31,255 nucleotides of DNA from a virus, in IMG/VR virus record IMGVR_UViG_3300020473_000087, positions 1 through 31,255 of that record. The stretch is one strand, 5' to 3'. The notes under the pieces are model-generated. The model made no database searches. It saw nothing but the letters and a program-made list of their open reading frames with translations, and was not told where the DNA came from. Positions 7,508-14,173 of this stretch are shown one piece after another. Made by a program: the position numbers and the translations under genes. Position 1 is the stretch's first letter. Every line of letters begins with the position of its first letter.

Positions 7508-8179
7508 ATGACTATGAATTTATCTGACAACACCCTGACTATTCTTAAAAACTTTGCTGGAATTAATAATTCTATTCTTGTGAAAGAAGGAAATCAACTT
7601 CGTACTATTTCTGTTGCTAAGAACATTCTTGCAGAAGCAGAGATTGAAGAAGATTTTCCTCGTGAGTTTGGGATATATGATTTGAATCAATTTTTGAATG
7701 GTTTAGGATTGCATCAGGATCCAGATTTAGACTTCTCACCTGATTCATATCTTACAATTCGTGAGGGAAGACGTAGAGTTAAGTATTTCTATGCTGATCC
7801 TGCTGTTATTGTTGCTCCACCAGAAAAAGAGATTACACTTCCATCTGAGGATGTTCATTTCCAATTAGAGAGTACTTCATTAGAGAAATTGCTAAAAGCA
7901 GCAGCAGTATATCAATTACCTGATTTTTGTGTTGTTGGTAAGGCAGGTGCTGTTAAGTTAGTTGTTCGTGATAAGAAGAATGATACATCTAATGTATATG
8001 ATATAACTGTTGGTGAAACTGATAAAGAATTTACATTTAACTTTAAGGTTGAGAATATTAGAATTATTCCTGGATCCTATGATGTAGTAGTTTCATCTAA
8101 ACTTCTATCAAAATTTACTAATAGTCAATATAACTTGAAGTATTTTATTGCTCTTGAACCTGATTCTACATTTAACTAA
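7508..8179 (+). CDS. gp45: Sliding clamp gp45 (DNA polymerase processivity factor)
   Basis: A 223-residue protein whose N-terminus (MNLSDNTLTILKNFAGINN and FGIYDLNQFLNGL) matches the T4 gp45 pattern; the length is close to T4's 228. The trimeric clamp tethers gp43 to DNA and, in T4, also activates late transcription through gp55 and gp33. ATG 7514 aligns best with the T4 start; 7508 is only two codons earlier. It is followed by two small membrane-protein genes and then the clamp-loader large subunit, so clamp and loader are kept together. The stop overlaps the next start by one base. Confidence 0.95.
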   Translation: MTMNLSDNTLTILKNFAGINNSILVKEGNQLRTISVAKNILAEAEIEEDFPREFGIYDLNQFLNGLGLHQDPDLDFSPDSYLTIREGRRRVKYFYADPAVIVAPPEKEITLPSEDVHFQLESTSLEKLLKAAAVYQLPDFCVVGKAGAVKLVVRDKKNDTSNVYDITVGETDKEFTFNFKVENIRIIPGSYDVVVSSKLLSKFTNSQYNLKYFIALEPDSTFN

Positions 8180-8394
8180 TGGCTACAAAATCTACAATAA
8201 CCGTTGAGAAGGTTATTTCCTATATTAAAGACAAATGGCAAATATTTGGAGTTAGTGCTTTTACTATTTTTGTACTCCAATTACTGTCTACTAAAATCCT
8301 TATATCAGTTCTTTTAGGATTAGTGGTTGCAGCATTGCTTCCTTCTGATACAATTAAAAAGGTTACCAAAAAAGTTACTAAAAAGGATGATTAA
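8179..8394 (+). CDS. Small membrane protein of unknown function
   Basis: A 71-residue protein: a polar N-terminus, a hydrophobic stretch from about residue 22 to 55 (FGVSAFTIFVLQLL and LISVLLGLVVAALL, long enough for two passes or one helical hairpin), and a lysine-rich tail (KKVTKKVTKKDD). The basic tail suggests a cytoplasmic C-terminus. It starts on the TAATG overlap with gp45. No family is recognised. A membrane protein between clamp and clamp-loader genes is unusual for T4 itself. Confidence 0.7.
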   Translation: MATKSTITVEKVISYIKDKWQIFGVSAFTIFVLQLLSTKILISVLLGLVVAALLPSDTIKKVTKKVTKKDD

Positions 8395-8551
8395 ATGGTG
8401 GAGGATATGGAAGTATGCGTTGGGTAGTTTCTCTGACGAAAGAACTAAACGATACGACAATCACGTTGTTCTGGTACGTACTTTTATATTCCTTTCTTAT
8501 CTCATTACTAACTGTTTTATTATTAGCGGAGTAATCCGTCACTGGAATTAA
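8387..8551 (+). CDS. Small membrane protein, cyanophage-type
   Basis: A 54-residue product from ATG 8387, overlapping the previous gene by 8 bases with AAAAAGG just upstream. The sequence has a Trp-rich start (MIKWWRIWKYALGSFSDE), a basic middle and one hydrophobic helix (FIFLSYLITNCFIISGVI) ending RHWN. Codon use (GGT, GTT, CGT, ATT) fits the phage. A different frame over the same DNA (8415-8534) also encodes a hydrophobic peptide; this frame was chosen for its balanced charge pattern. It ends three bases before gp44. Function unknown. Confidence 0.6.
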   Translation: MIKWWRIWKYALGSFSDERTKRYDNHVVLVRTFIFLSYLITNCFIISGVIRHWN

Positions 8552-8554
8552 ATT

Positions 8555-9496
8555 ATGAGTGACTTTCTCTTTGTGGAAAAGTATAGACCACAAACAATTG
8601 AAGACTGTATTCTCCCAGAGAATATTAAGAAAACCTTTAAAGATTTCCTAAATAAAGGCGAAATACCAAATATGTTACTTGCTGGTCCACCAGGTGTGGG
8701 AAAAACCACAGTAGCAAAAGCATTATGTAATGAATTAGGAGTAGATTATTATGTCATTAATGGATCGGATGAAGGAAGGTTTCTCGACACTGTTCGGAAC
8801 AACGCCAAGAACTTCGCATCTACAGTCTCTCTTACGAGTGACTCAAAACATAAAGTCATCATCATCGATGAAGCAGACAATACCACTACCGACGTACAAC
8901 TCCTTCTTAGAGCGAGTATTGAGGAGTTCTCCAAAAACTGCAGATTCATTTTTACCTGCAATTACAAAAACAAAATAATTGAGCCCTTACATTCCAGATG
9001 TGCAGTTGTTGAGTTTAACATCACCAAAAAAGATAAACCCACAATCGCTGCTGCTTTCTTCAAACGACTTAACCATATCTTGGACAGTGAACGGATTGAA
9101 TCTGATAAGAAAGTCCTCATCGAACTTGTCAATAAGCACTTCCCTGATTGGAGAAGAATCTTAAATGAATGTCAAAGATATTCTGTAGGGGGTAAAATAG
9201 ATAGTGGTATTTTAGCTGCGTTCTCGGATGTTCCTGTAAATGATCTTCTCAAAAACCTTAAGACGAAAAATTTTCCTGAAGTACGTAAATGGGTGGTTAC
9301 CAATATGGATAATGACACTACTGTACTTTTTCGTCGTATCTATGATTCTCTCTATGAGTGCTTGGTTCCTGCTACTATTCCTGCCGCCATTCTTGTTATT
9401 GCAAAATACCAATACCAGACGGCATTTGTAGCAGATCAGGAAATAAATATGCTTGCTTGTCTAACTGAAATTATGGTGGAGTGTGAATTCAAATGA
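8555..9496 (+). CDS. gp44: Clamp loader large subunit gp44 (AAA+ ATPase)
   Basis: A 313-residue AAA+ protein of the RFC/clamp-loader family. It opens with the typical FVEKYRPQTIEDCILP. Walker A is GPPGVGKT near residue 45, Walker B is IIIDEAD near 105, and an SRC motif (LHSRCAVVEF, near 147) supplies the arginine finger. In T4 four gp44 and one gp62 load gp45 onto primed DNA. Its partner gp62 normally follows directly but here lies 2.4 kb downstream. The last five codons (ECEFK) and stop form part of a 20-bp repeat found again at the end of the next gene. Bases 8765-9150 are visibly richer in C-ending codons than the flanks. Confidence 0.95.
   Translation: MSDFLFVEKYRPQTIEDCILPENIKKTFKDFLNKGEIPNMLLAGPPGVGKTTVAKALCNELGVDYYVINGSDEGRFLDTVRNNAKNFASTVSLTSDSKHKVIIIDEADNTTTDVQLLLRASIEEFSKNCRFIFTCNYKNKIIEPLHSRCAVVEFNITKKDKPTIAAAFFKRLNHILDSERIESDKKVLIELVNKHFPDWRRILNECQRYSVGGKIDSGILAAFSDVPVNDLLKNLKTKNFPEVRKWVVTNMDNDTTVLFRRIYDSLYECLVPATIPAAILVIAKYQYQTAFVADQEINMLACLTEIMVECEFK
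9477..9496 (+). repeat. 20-bp direct repeat, copy 1
   Basis: TGGAGTGTGAATTCAAATGA covers the last codons of gp44, its TGA stop and the overlapping ATG of the next gene. An identical copy is at 9878-9897, 401 bases away. Flanking bases differ on both sides. Confidence 0.95.
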
Positions 9497-9897
9497 ATTT
9501 TCAGGCTGAGAGTTCTGTAGTTGGAAGAGACTTTGAAAAGTTAGTTGAGGATGATCTTTTCAACAAAGATTATAATATTATATCTACTAATACAAAGATT
9601 AGTGATATTGGTGTTAATGTTGATTATATTGCTGAATCATCAGGTATCAGGGAATATGGCGAAGCCAAAGGTGGTAAATTTGGTGGTAAGAAAAGACCAG
9701 GTGCTCAACGCACAGATAATGTAAAGAAAGCTATTTGTAATGGTGCTCTTCTTAAATTTAAATATCCTCAGAGTAAGTATGTAATTTATTTTTCTGCTCC
9801 TCCTAAATCTGGTAGTTCTTCAGAAGAAATGATAAATACTGCAATCGAAGCTGGATTTGTAGATGAAGTTCGTTACTTGGAGTGTGAATTCAAATGA
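9493..9897 (+). CDS. PD-(D/E)XK-type nuclease candidate
   Basis: A 134-residue protein with the outline of the restriction-endonuclease fold: an early helix (GRDFEKLVEDDLF), a strand with D44 (VNVDYIAES), then EAK at residues 57-59 giving D-x12-E-x-K, a basic loop and helix, and a final strand/helix (KYVIYFSAPP and later EEMINTAIEAGF). This fits PD-(D/E)XK nucleases such as resolvase- or restriction-like enzymes; the fold is inferred from motif spacing only. It sits between gp44 and the next gene in an exact 20-bp repeat frame, so its last residues (ECEFK) copy those of gp44. It looks like an inserted cassette. Substrate unknown. Confidence 0.65.
   Translation: MNFQAESSVVGRDFEKLVEDDLFNKDYNIISTNTKISDIGVNVDYIAESSGIREYGEAKGGKFGGKKRPGAQRTDNVKKAICNGALLKFKYPQSKYVIYFSAPPKSGSSSEEMINTAIEAGFVDEVRYLECEFK
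9878..9897 (+). repeat. 20-bp direct repeat, copy 2
   Basis: An exact copy of the sequence at 9477-9496, again spanning a gene's last codons, its TGA stop and the overlapping ATG of the next gene (9894). Together the two copies bracket the nuclease gene. Confidence 0.95.
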
Positions 9898-10034
9898 GAA
9901 AATTAACTTTAGAAGAATGGGGTATATTATCAGTATTATATCTTGAAGAGTTTGTTAAAAGAACTTTAATAGGAATATACAAATTGTATATGAAATTTGA
10001 TAACTGGAACTTTAATCGTAAATTACCAAAATAA
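9894..10034 (+). CDS. Small hypothetical protein
   Basis: A 46-residue frame from the ATG inside the second 20-bp repeat to a TAA that overlaps the next ATG by one base. The product is helix-prone, with Leu/Glu first (MRKLTLEEWGILSVLYLEEF) and a basic, aromatic end (FDNWNFNRKLPK). No family is recognised. Coupling at both ends by overlaps typical of this genome supports translation. It may be the gene that originally followed gp44 before the nuclease cassette arrived. Confidence 0.55.
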   Translation: MRKLTLEEWGILSVLYLEEFVKRTLIGIYKLYMKFDNWNFNRKLPK

Positions 10035-10699
10035 TGAGTAGATCTCCTAATGCGAAGAGGTTAATACCCTGTATGCCTCCACTTCTTCAAGAAGAAACTA
10101 TTCCTCTGGATTCTGGAAATTCAGGAACTAGATTTGGTGGAACTACTTGTGAAGAGTTAGTATCATCTTATTTACTATCAAAATCAATAAATGTAGCAGA
10201 ACCAAAAGTTGATGATGGTGTAGATTTATTACTTGAGAAAGAACCTTTTGTTTGGAAAAGAGGTCAAGTTAAAAAGGTAGTATATCAAATGTCACTTGAT
10301 TATGGTATAAAGAAACGTACTGGAAAAGAAGTACGTCGTCCTCGTTATGATTTTTTCTATCATTCTGGTGCTACTGCTCCTCATTTAAAAAATGGTAGAA
10401 GACAGAGAAGACCTGAAGAAATTGATTATTATTACCATGTTTTGATTACTTGCTATCGCCAATTAATTTGGGAAACTCCCACTAGCATAATTCCATTAAG
10501 AGAGAATGGTGAGTTTATTCAATGTAAGAACCCTAATTTGGATCGCAACAGTTGGCAAAGAAAAAAAGCAGATATTGATTTTAATAAGCTTTTGGTGTAT
10601 AGTAGGTATGATCCGATAATTTTTAAAACTTATCCTGACTTCTTTTTAGAAGAACAAACTACACTTGAACCTTTTTTTGATGATGACGAAATTGACTAA
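10034..10699 (+). CDS. PD-(D/E)XK-like protein with QxK variant motif
   Basis: A 221-residue protein. After a Pro-rich start there is a helix with E40-E41 (TTCEELVSSYLLSK), then D64 in VDDGVDLLL and QVK at 78-80, giving D-x13-Q-x-K. That is a recognised variant of the PD-(D/E)XK nuclease core, in which Q replaces the usual E. A long basic region (residues 92-127) and an acidic tail (FFDDDEID) follow. Nuclease function is inference; it could be an inactive or DNA-binding relative. It starts one base inside the preceding stop and overlaps the next gene by about 17 bases, so it belongs to the same translationally coupled insert between gp44 and gp62. Confidence 0.5.
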   Translation: MSRSPNAKRLIPCMPPLLQEETIPLDSGNSGTRFGGTTCEELVSSYLLSKSINVAEPKVDDGVDLLLEKEPFVWKRGQVKKVVYQMSLDYGIKKRTGKEVRRPRYDFFYHSGATAPHLKNGRRQRRPEEIDYYYHVLITCYRQLIWETPTSIIPLRENGEFIQCKNPNLDRNSWQRKKADIDFNKLLVYSRYDPIIFKTYPDFFLEEQTTLEPFFDDDEID

Positions 10700-10904
10700 A
10701 AAACAAAGACACCAAGTTAAGTCTAGGTGGTATTATATTTTCTGGGGTGCTGCAACTCTATCAGTATTTGCTGGTCAGATGTATGTTGGTTCTGGATATC
10801 GGAAGATGTCTAATACTATTGAAGAAGTATTAGAATCTCCTATAATATTAGATGTTGCTCCTCCTAGACATCATATATACGAGGATCCAATGATTATAAG
10901 ATGA
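10683..10904 (+). CDS. Single-pass membrane protein
   Basis: A 73-residue protein from ATG 10683 (10680 and 10665 are in-frame alternatives, the last lying well inside the upstream gene). The N-terminus is basic (KLTKKQRHQVKSR), followed by one hydrophobic helix (YYIFWGAATLSVFAGQMYVG) and a polar C-terminal half with IYEDPMIIR. By the positive-inside rule the N-terminus is cytoplasmic. The type is familiar from cyanophage genomes but has no assigned function. It couples to the next gene by an ATGA overlap. Confidence 0.7.
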   Translation: MTKLTKKQRHQVKSRWYYIFWGAATLSVFAGQMYVGSGYRKMSNTIEEVLESPIILDVAPPRHHIYEDPMIIR

Positions 10905-11095
10905 CTGAAAAGGAATTAGAAAAAGAGCGTCATATTGATGATGACTGTAATGTTGTTTCTCATTATTATAGTGCAAAGATGATGCATCCTAATATTCCTT
11001 TTTATCTTCAAGATGAAAGAGGTCAAACCTTTGAATTTGGTTGGTCTTTAATATATCAATACATATCTAATATCTCATATTATCCTGATTGGTAA
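10901..11095 (+). CDS. Small hypothetical protein
   Basis: A 64-residue acidic-to-aromatic protein that starts on the ATGA overlap with the membrane-protein gene and ends on a TAATG overlap with dam. The N-terminus is charged (MTEKELEKERHIDDD) and the C-terminal half is Tyr/Trp-rich (FEFGWSLIYQYISNISYY). No family is recognised. Overlaps at both ends support translation. Confidence 0.6.
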   Translation: MTEKELEKERHIDDDCNVVSHYYSAKMMHPNIPFYLQDERGQTFEFGWSLIYQYISNISYYPDW

Positions 11096-11982
11096 TGAAA
11101 TCTAAAAAAGCATTAAAGACTCCTTTACGTTATCCTGGTGGTAAGTCCCGTGCTATTACTAAAATGGCACAATATTTTCCAGACTTTAGTGAGTATACTG
11201 AGTTTCGTGAACCATTTATTGGTGGTGGTAGTGTTGCAATCTACATCACAAAAATGTATCCCCATTTAAGTATTTGGGTAAATGATCTTTATGAACCACT
11301 TGCGAATTTCTGGATTCAGTTAAGGGATTCTGGAAAGGATATGCAGGATGTATTGGTAGGGATAAAAAATAAACATCCTAATCATGATACTGCTAGAAAA
11401 TTATTTAATGATTCAAAGGTTATAGTTAATGACAGTTCAAAAGAAAATTTCGAGAGAGCAGTTGCTTTTTATATTGTTAATAAGTGTAGTTTCTCTGGTC
11501 TCACTGAATCTTCGTCCTTCTCAAAACAAGCATCAGATTCCAACTTCTCCCTCCGTGGCATTGAGAAATTAGCTGAGTATTCTGAGATTATTTCAGATTG
11601 GAAAATAACTAATTATTCTTATGAACATTTGATGGGTGATGATCTTCATCAAGGTATCTTTATGTACTTTGATCCCCCTTATGATATTAAAGATAATTTA
11701 TATGGTAAGAAGGGTGAAATGCATAAGAGATTTGATCATGATAAGTTTGCTCGTAATTGTGATTTACATACTATGGATTTAATGGTAAGCTATAATTCAG
11801 ATCAACTTGTTAGAGATCGTTTTAAAGGGTGGGCTGCTGCTGAATTCGATCTTACATATACTATGAGATCTGTTGGTGAATATATGAAAGACCAACAAAA
11901 ACGAAAAGAATTACTTCTACTTAATTATGGAATTAAAAGATTGGCTGAATTCGATCAATCAAACGAAGAAGAATCTAATTGA
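11095..11982 (+). CDS. dam: DNA adenine methylase (Dam, D12 class)
   Basis: A 295-residue N6-adenine DNA methyltransferase. The AdoMet motif is YREPF-like (EFREPFIGGGSV, with LRYPGGKSRAI upstream) and the catalytic motif DPPY is at residues 193-196 (MYFDPPYD). The order FxGxG then DPPY is that of the D12/alpha group, which includes E. coli and T4 Dam. The sequence specificity, probably GATC, cannot be read from the protein. ATG 11095 overlaps the previous stop; a TTG two codons earlier is in frame but less likely. The C-terminus runs 56 bases into gp62 in another frame. Methylation may protect the phage from host or self nucleases; the neighbouring nuclease-like genes make that worth noting. 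Confidence 0.92.
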   Translation: MKSKKALKTPLRYPGGKSRAITKMAQYFPDFSEYTEFREPFIGGGSVAIYITKMYPHLSIWVNDLYEPLANFWIQLRDSGKDMQDVLVGIKNKHPNHDTARKLFNDSKVIVNDSSKENFERAVAFYIVNKCSFSGLTESSSFSKQASDSNFSLRGIEKLAEYSEIISDWKITNYSYEHLMGDDLHQGIFMYFDPPYDIKDNLYGKKGEMHKRFDHDKFARNCDLHTMDLMVSYNSDQLVRDRFKGWAAAEFDLTYTMRSVGEYMKDQQKRKELLLLNYGIKRLAEFDQSNEEESN

Positions 11983-12307
11983 TGAAGATTCTTTAGTAGA
12001 AAAAGAATATCCTCCATATATTATTAATCGTTGTCTATCAGGACATCTTGATTGTATTATGTTTGTTAATGAGATGAATCAATATCATTTTCTTGATAAG
12101 AAGATGCAATATGATTTTTTTCTAAATACACTCAGAGTTAAGAAGAGATTTTCTCCTTGGCTTCGTAAAGATAAAATCAAAGATCTTGATTATGTAAAAC
12201 GTTACTATGGATATAGTAACGAAAAGGCACAACAGGCTTTGAAAATCCTAACAAAAGAACAGATTAATTTTATAAGATCGAAATTTGAAACTGGAGGAAC
12301 AAAATGA
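11927..12307 (+). CDS. gp62: Clamp loader small subunit gp62
   Basis: A 126-residue protein of the cyanophage gp62 type: MELKDWLNSINQTKKNLID, YPPYIINRCLSGHLD, FVNEMNQYHFLDKKMQYDF and RFSPWLRKD are the features I recall. It is shorter than T4 gp62 (187) and similar only at a low level. It completes the clamp loader with gp44, although the two are separated here by an insert. Its start lies 56 bases inside dam in a different frame and its end overlaps regA by ATGA, matching the T4 order gp62-regA. Confidence 0.88.
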   Translation: MELKDWLNSINQTKKNLIDEDSLVEKEYPPYIINRCLSGHLDCIMFVNEMNQYHFLDKKMQYDFFLNTLRVKKRFSPWLRKDKIKDLDYVKRYYGYSNEKAQQALKILTKEQINFIRSKFETGGTK

Positions 12308-12738
12308 GCTTCGTTCAAGAGCCTGAAGTTAAGTGGTCGCCTGACCAAATGGTAGAGGTTGTACTGGGTGAACCAGATGATTTTCTTAAGGTAAGAGAAA
12401 CCTTAACAAGAATTGGGGTAGCATCCCGTAAAGAGAAAAAGATATATCAATCATGTCATATACTGCATAAGCAGGGAAGGTATTATCTTGTCCATTTTAA
12501 AGAGCTTTTTGCACTTGATGGGAAACACGCTAATCTTACTGCTAATGATGTTCAGCGTAGGAATCGTATTGCTCAGTTGCTTGCTGATTGGGGATTGGTT
12601 ACGATGGTAGATACTACCAAGATACAAGATATTGCACCTTTAAATCAAATTAAAGTATTAGCATATAAGGACAAAAGTGATTGGATACTTGAAACCAAGT
12701 ATAATATAGGTAGTAAGAAAAAGAAAGTTGAAGAATAA
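12304..12738 (+). CDS. regA: RegA translational repressor
   Basis: A 144-residue protein. The stretch EPDDFLKVRETLTRIGVAS, then YQSCHILHKQGRYYLVHFKE and LADWGLV, aligns with T4 RegA, which binds the ribosome-binding regions of early mRNAs and represses their translation. Relative to T4 it has a 15-residue N-terminal extension; the internal ATG at 12349 coincides with the T4 start, so either start is possible. The ATGA overlap with gp62 favours 12304. The C-terminus is lysine-rich. It closes the clamp operon; promoter-like boxes follow. Confidence 0.94.
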   Translation: MSFVQEPEVKWSPDQMVEVVLGEPDDFLKVRETLTRIGVASRKEKKIYQSCHILHKQGRYYLVHFKELFALDGKHANLTANDVQRRNRIAQLLADWGLVTMVDTTKIQDIAPLNQIKVLAYKDKSDWILETKYNIGSKKKKVEE

Positions 12739-12754
12739 CATCTTCATTTACAAA

Positions 12755-12769
12755 TATAATTCTTATAAT
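12755..12769 (+). promoter_or_regulatory. Two tandem TATAAT boxes after regA
   Basis: Perfect TATAAT hexamers occur at 12755-12760 and 12764-12769 in a 72-base gap before the coiled-coil gene at 12811. No clear -35 sequence. A weak CTTGTA/TACAAG stem follows at 12782-12801. Confidence 0.45.
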
Positions 12770-12810
12770 GAAAATCTAAAACTTGTAAATAATTATACAA
12801 GGATGGTTCA

Positions 12811-13017
12811 ATGGGCTTTGATCACATAAGATCTTGGTACGAACTAGAAGAAATCAACGAACAACAAGAACGAATGATTACTGTCTACGAAAACGAGATC
12901 AAAAAATTAGAACAAGAGAACGCAGAGCTTAAAGAAGAACTGAGTATTCTTAAAGGAAAATTAGAGGATACCTTTAATAAGGAGGATGACGATGTTGTTT
13001 CCACAGAATTACGCTAG
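12811..13017 (+). CDS. Small coiled-coil protein
   Basis: A 68-residue acidic protein whose middle is a continuous heptad pattern (ENEIKKLEQENAELKEEL, then SILKGKLED), resembling a leucine-zipper coiled coil. It probably dimerises; no DNA-binding basic region is visible before the zipper. AAGGA precedes the ATG. The 3' end overlaps the next gene by about 26 bases. Function unknown. Confidence 0.7.
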   Translation: MGFDHIRSWYELEEINEQQERMITVYENEIKKLEQENAELKEELSILKGKLEDTFNKEDDDVVSTELR

Positions 13018-13216
13018 TTGCCCCTGGCCAGATAATCGATATAGGACTTATATGAACGGAAGATTAAAAAAAGTTGATATGGAATCCCGTCTCCTTCATA
13101 TAAAGAAGGGGATTGCTGATAAACACTGGTATCCTAATTGGAATAGTGAGCAGAGAGAAGCAGCTCAAACAGTACTTAATAATGCATTAGATATATTGGA
13201 TGAATTTGATTACTGA
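12992..13216 (+). CDS. Small hypothetical protein
   Basis: A 74-residue protein. ATG 12992 is preferred over 12986 because AAGGAGG sits six bases upstream, which is the best ribosome site in this stretch. The product is Trp/Tyr/Arg-rich at the start (PWPDNRYRTYMNGRLKKVD) and helical at the end (REAAQTVLNNALDILDEF). No family is recognised. The start overlaps the coiled-coil gene out of frame. Confidence 0.65.
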   Translation: MLFPQNYASCPWPDNRYRTYMNGRLKKVDMESRLLHIKKGIADKHWYPNWNSEQREAAQTVLNNALDILDEFDY

Positions 13217-13246
13217 TAACCGTATACGTAGTTGAGATAAAACTGT

Positions 13247-13252
13247 TATAAT
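13247..13252 (+). promoter_or_regulatory. -10 box and leader upstream of hsp20
   Basis: TATAAT at 13247 lies 60 bases before hsp20. The leader holds a short imperfect hairpin (GTCGCC-TTC-GGGGAC, 13260-13274) and a clear AAAGGAGC ribosome site at 13299-13306. The nearest -35-like hexamer (TTGAGA, 13232) is only 9 bases upstream, too close to count. Confidence 0.5.
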
Positions 13253-13312
13253 TAGTAGTGTCGCCTTCGGGGACATCAAAACACAAACTCGCTTAGTAAA
13301 GGAGCTACAATC

Positions 13313-13744
13313 ATGGGTACACTAGCCAGGTATCATGCTGCAAATCTTCCAGAATTGATGGAGAAGATTACAAGGAACAGCATAGGGATGGATGATTATC
13401 TCAATAGATTTTGGGATGATACAACTACATCAAATTATCCACCATATAATCTTGTAAATTTAAATAATGTTGAATCTCGTTTAGAGATTGCACTTGCAGG
13501 ATTTAAAAAGAAAGAAGTTAAAGTTTACACTGAGTATGGTAAACTAACTGTTGAAGGATCTAAAGAAGATAAAGACTCAGAAGGTACATACACTCATAAA
13601 GGATTAGCACAGAGAAGTTTCAGTAGATCTTGGAGTCTCTCAGAAGATTGCGAAGTCCGTGATGTTAAATTTGAAGATGGATTACTTACCATTAAATTGG
13701 GTAAGATAGTTCCAGAACATCACACCAGAAAAGACTGGTTCTAA
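13313..13744 (+). CDS. hsp20: Small heat-shock protein Hsp20
   Basis: A 143-residue protein with an alpha-crystallin domain: strands ESRLEIALAGFKKKEVKVYT and KLTVEGSKED, the segment AQRSFSRSWSL, and the closing DGLLTIKLG, which matches the GxLxIxL pattern of Hsp20. It is a core gene of T4-like cyanophages, thought to hold unfolded proteins during infection or to help capsid or photosystem protein stability. It has its own -10 box and strong ribosome site upstream and an intrinsic terminator directly downstream, so it is likely a single-gene transcript. Confidence 0.94.
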   Translation: MGTLARYHAANLPELMEKITRNSIGMDDYLNRFWDDTTTSNYPPYNLVNLNNVESRLEIALAGFKKKEVKVYTEYGKLTVEGSKEDKDSEGTYTHKGLAQRSFSRSWSLSEDCEVRDVKFEDGLLTIKLGKIVPEHHTRKDWF

Positions 13745-13768
13745 ATACAATTAGTTCGAGATGGATCG

Positions 13769-13795
13769 GCACCCTTTACAGGGTGCTTTTTCTTT
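13769..13795 (+). terminator. Rho-independent terminator after hsp20
   Basis: GCACCC and GGGTGC pair around a six-base loop TTTACA, followed by TTTTTCTTT. Canonical intrinsic terminator 25 bases after the hsp20 stop. Confidence 0.9.
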
Positions 13796-13797
13796 GC

Positions 13798-13803
13798 TAT
13801 AAT
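13798..13803 (+). promoter_or_regulatory. -10 box for the gp43 operon
   Basis: TATAAT begins two bases after the hsp20 terminator T-tract and 28 bases before the next ATG (13826). It repeats the terminator/-10 layout seen at 2838-2870 and 5159-5192. Confidence 0.6.
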
Positions 13804-13825
13804 ATATGAAGGAATATTCTAAAAG

Positions 13826-14173
13826 ATGTCTATTAAATTAGTTCTTCTTAGATCAGAAGAACAGGTAATAACAGAAATAAAGGAAATAAGAGATAAGGAA
13901 TCTCCTGTTGGGTATCTTCTTACTAATCCACATCTTGTTACTACTTCGCAACAATACTTAGTTGATGAAGAAGAATTGGATGAAAGGAAAGTCTCTATTA
14001 CACTTGCACCTTGGATTTTATTAACTAAGGATAAGGAGATAGCAGTTCCTAATAATTATGTAATCACAATTGTTGAACCTATAGATAGTTTAACCGAAAT
14101 GTATTTGGAGAAAGTAAATGGAAATCAATCTGATATACCTAATGAATCAACTAAAACTGGTCTCACAGATTGA
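13826..14173 (+). CDS. Conserved hypothetical cyanophage protein
   Basis: A 115-residue, strand-rich protein: LVLLRSEEQVITEIKEIRD, then GYLLTNPHLV, a central acidic loop, APWILLTKDKEIAVPNNYV and ITIVEPIDSLTEMYLEKV. The arrangement of a short barrel of strands with a PW turn resembles small Sm-like proteins, but that fold is a guess. It is first in the operon leading into DNA polymerase and overlaps the next gene out of frame. Function unknown. Confidence 0.7.
   Translation: MSIKLVLLRSEEQVITEIKEIRDKESPVGYLLTNPHLVTTSQQYLVDEEELDERKVSITLAPWILLTKDKEIAVPNNYVITIVEPIDSLTEMYLEKVNGNQSDIPNESTKTGLTD

Noticed and set aside
8415-8534. 39-codon hydrophobic ORF with GGAGG upstream
   Set aside because: It overlaps the 54-residue frame (8387-8551), which has a better charge pattern and phage-like codons; hydrophobic shadows in T-rich DNA are common. 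Kept as an alternative only.
13221-13228. CGTATACG palindrome
   Set aside because: Eight-base palindrome expected by chance; no repeats or paired sites nearby.
13232-13252. TTGAGA/TATAAT as a full sigma70 promoter before hsp20
   Set aside because: The spacing is only 9 bases; the -10 box is kept but the -35 is not.
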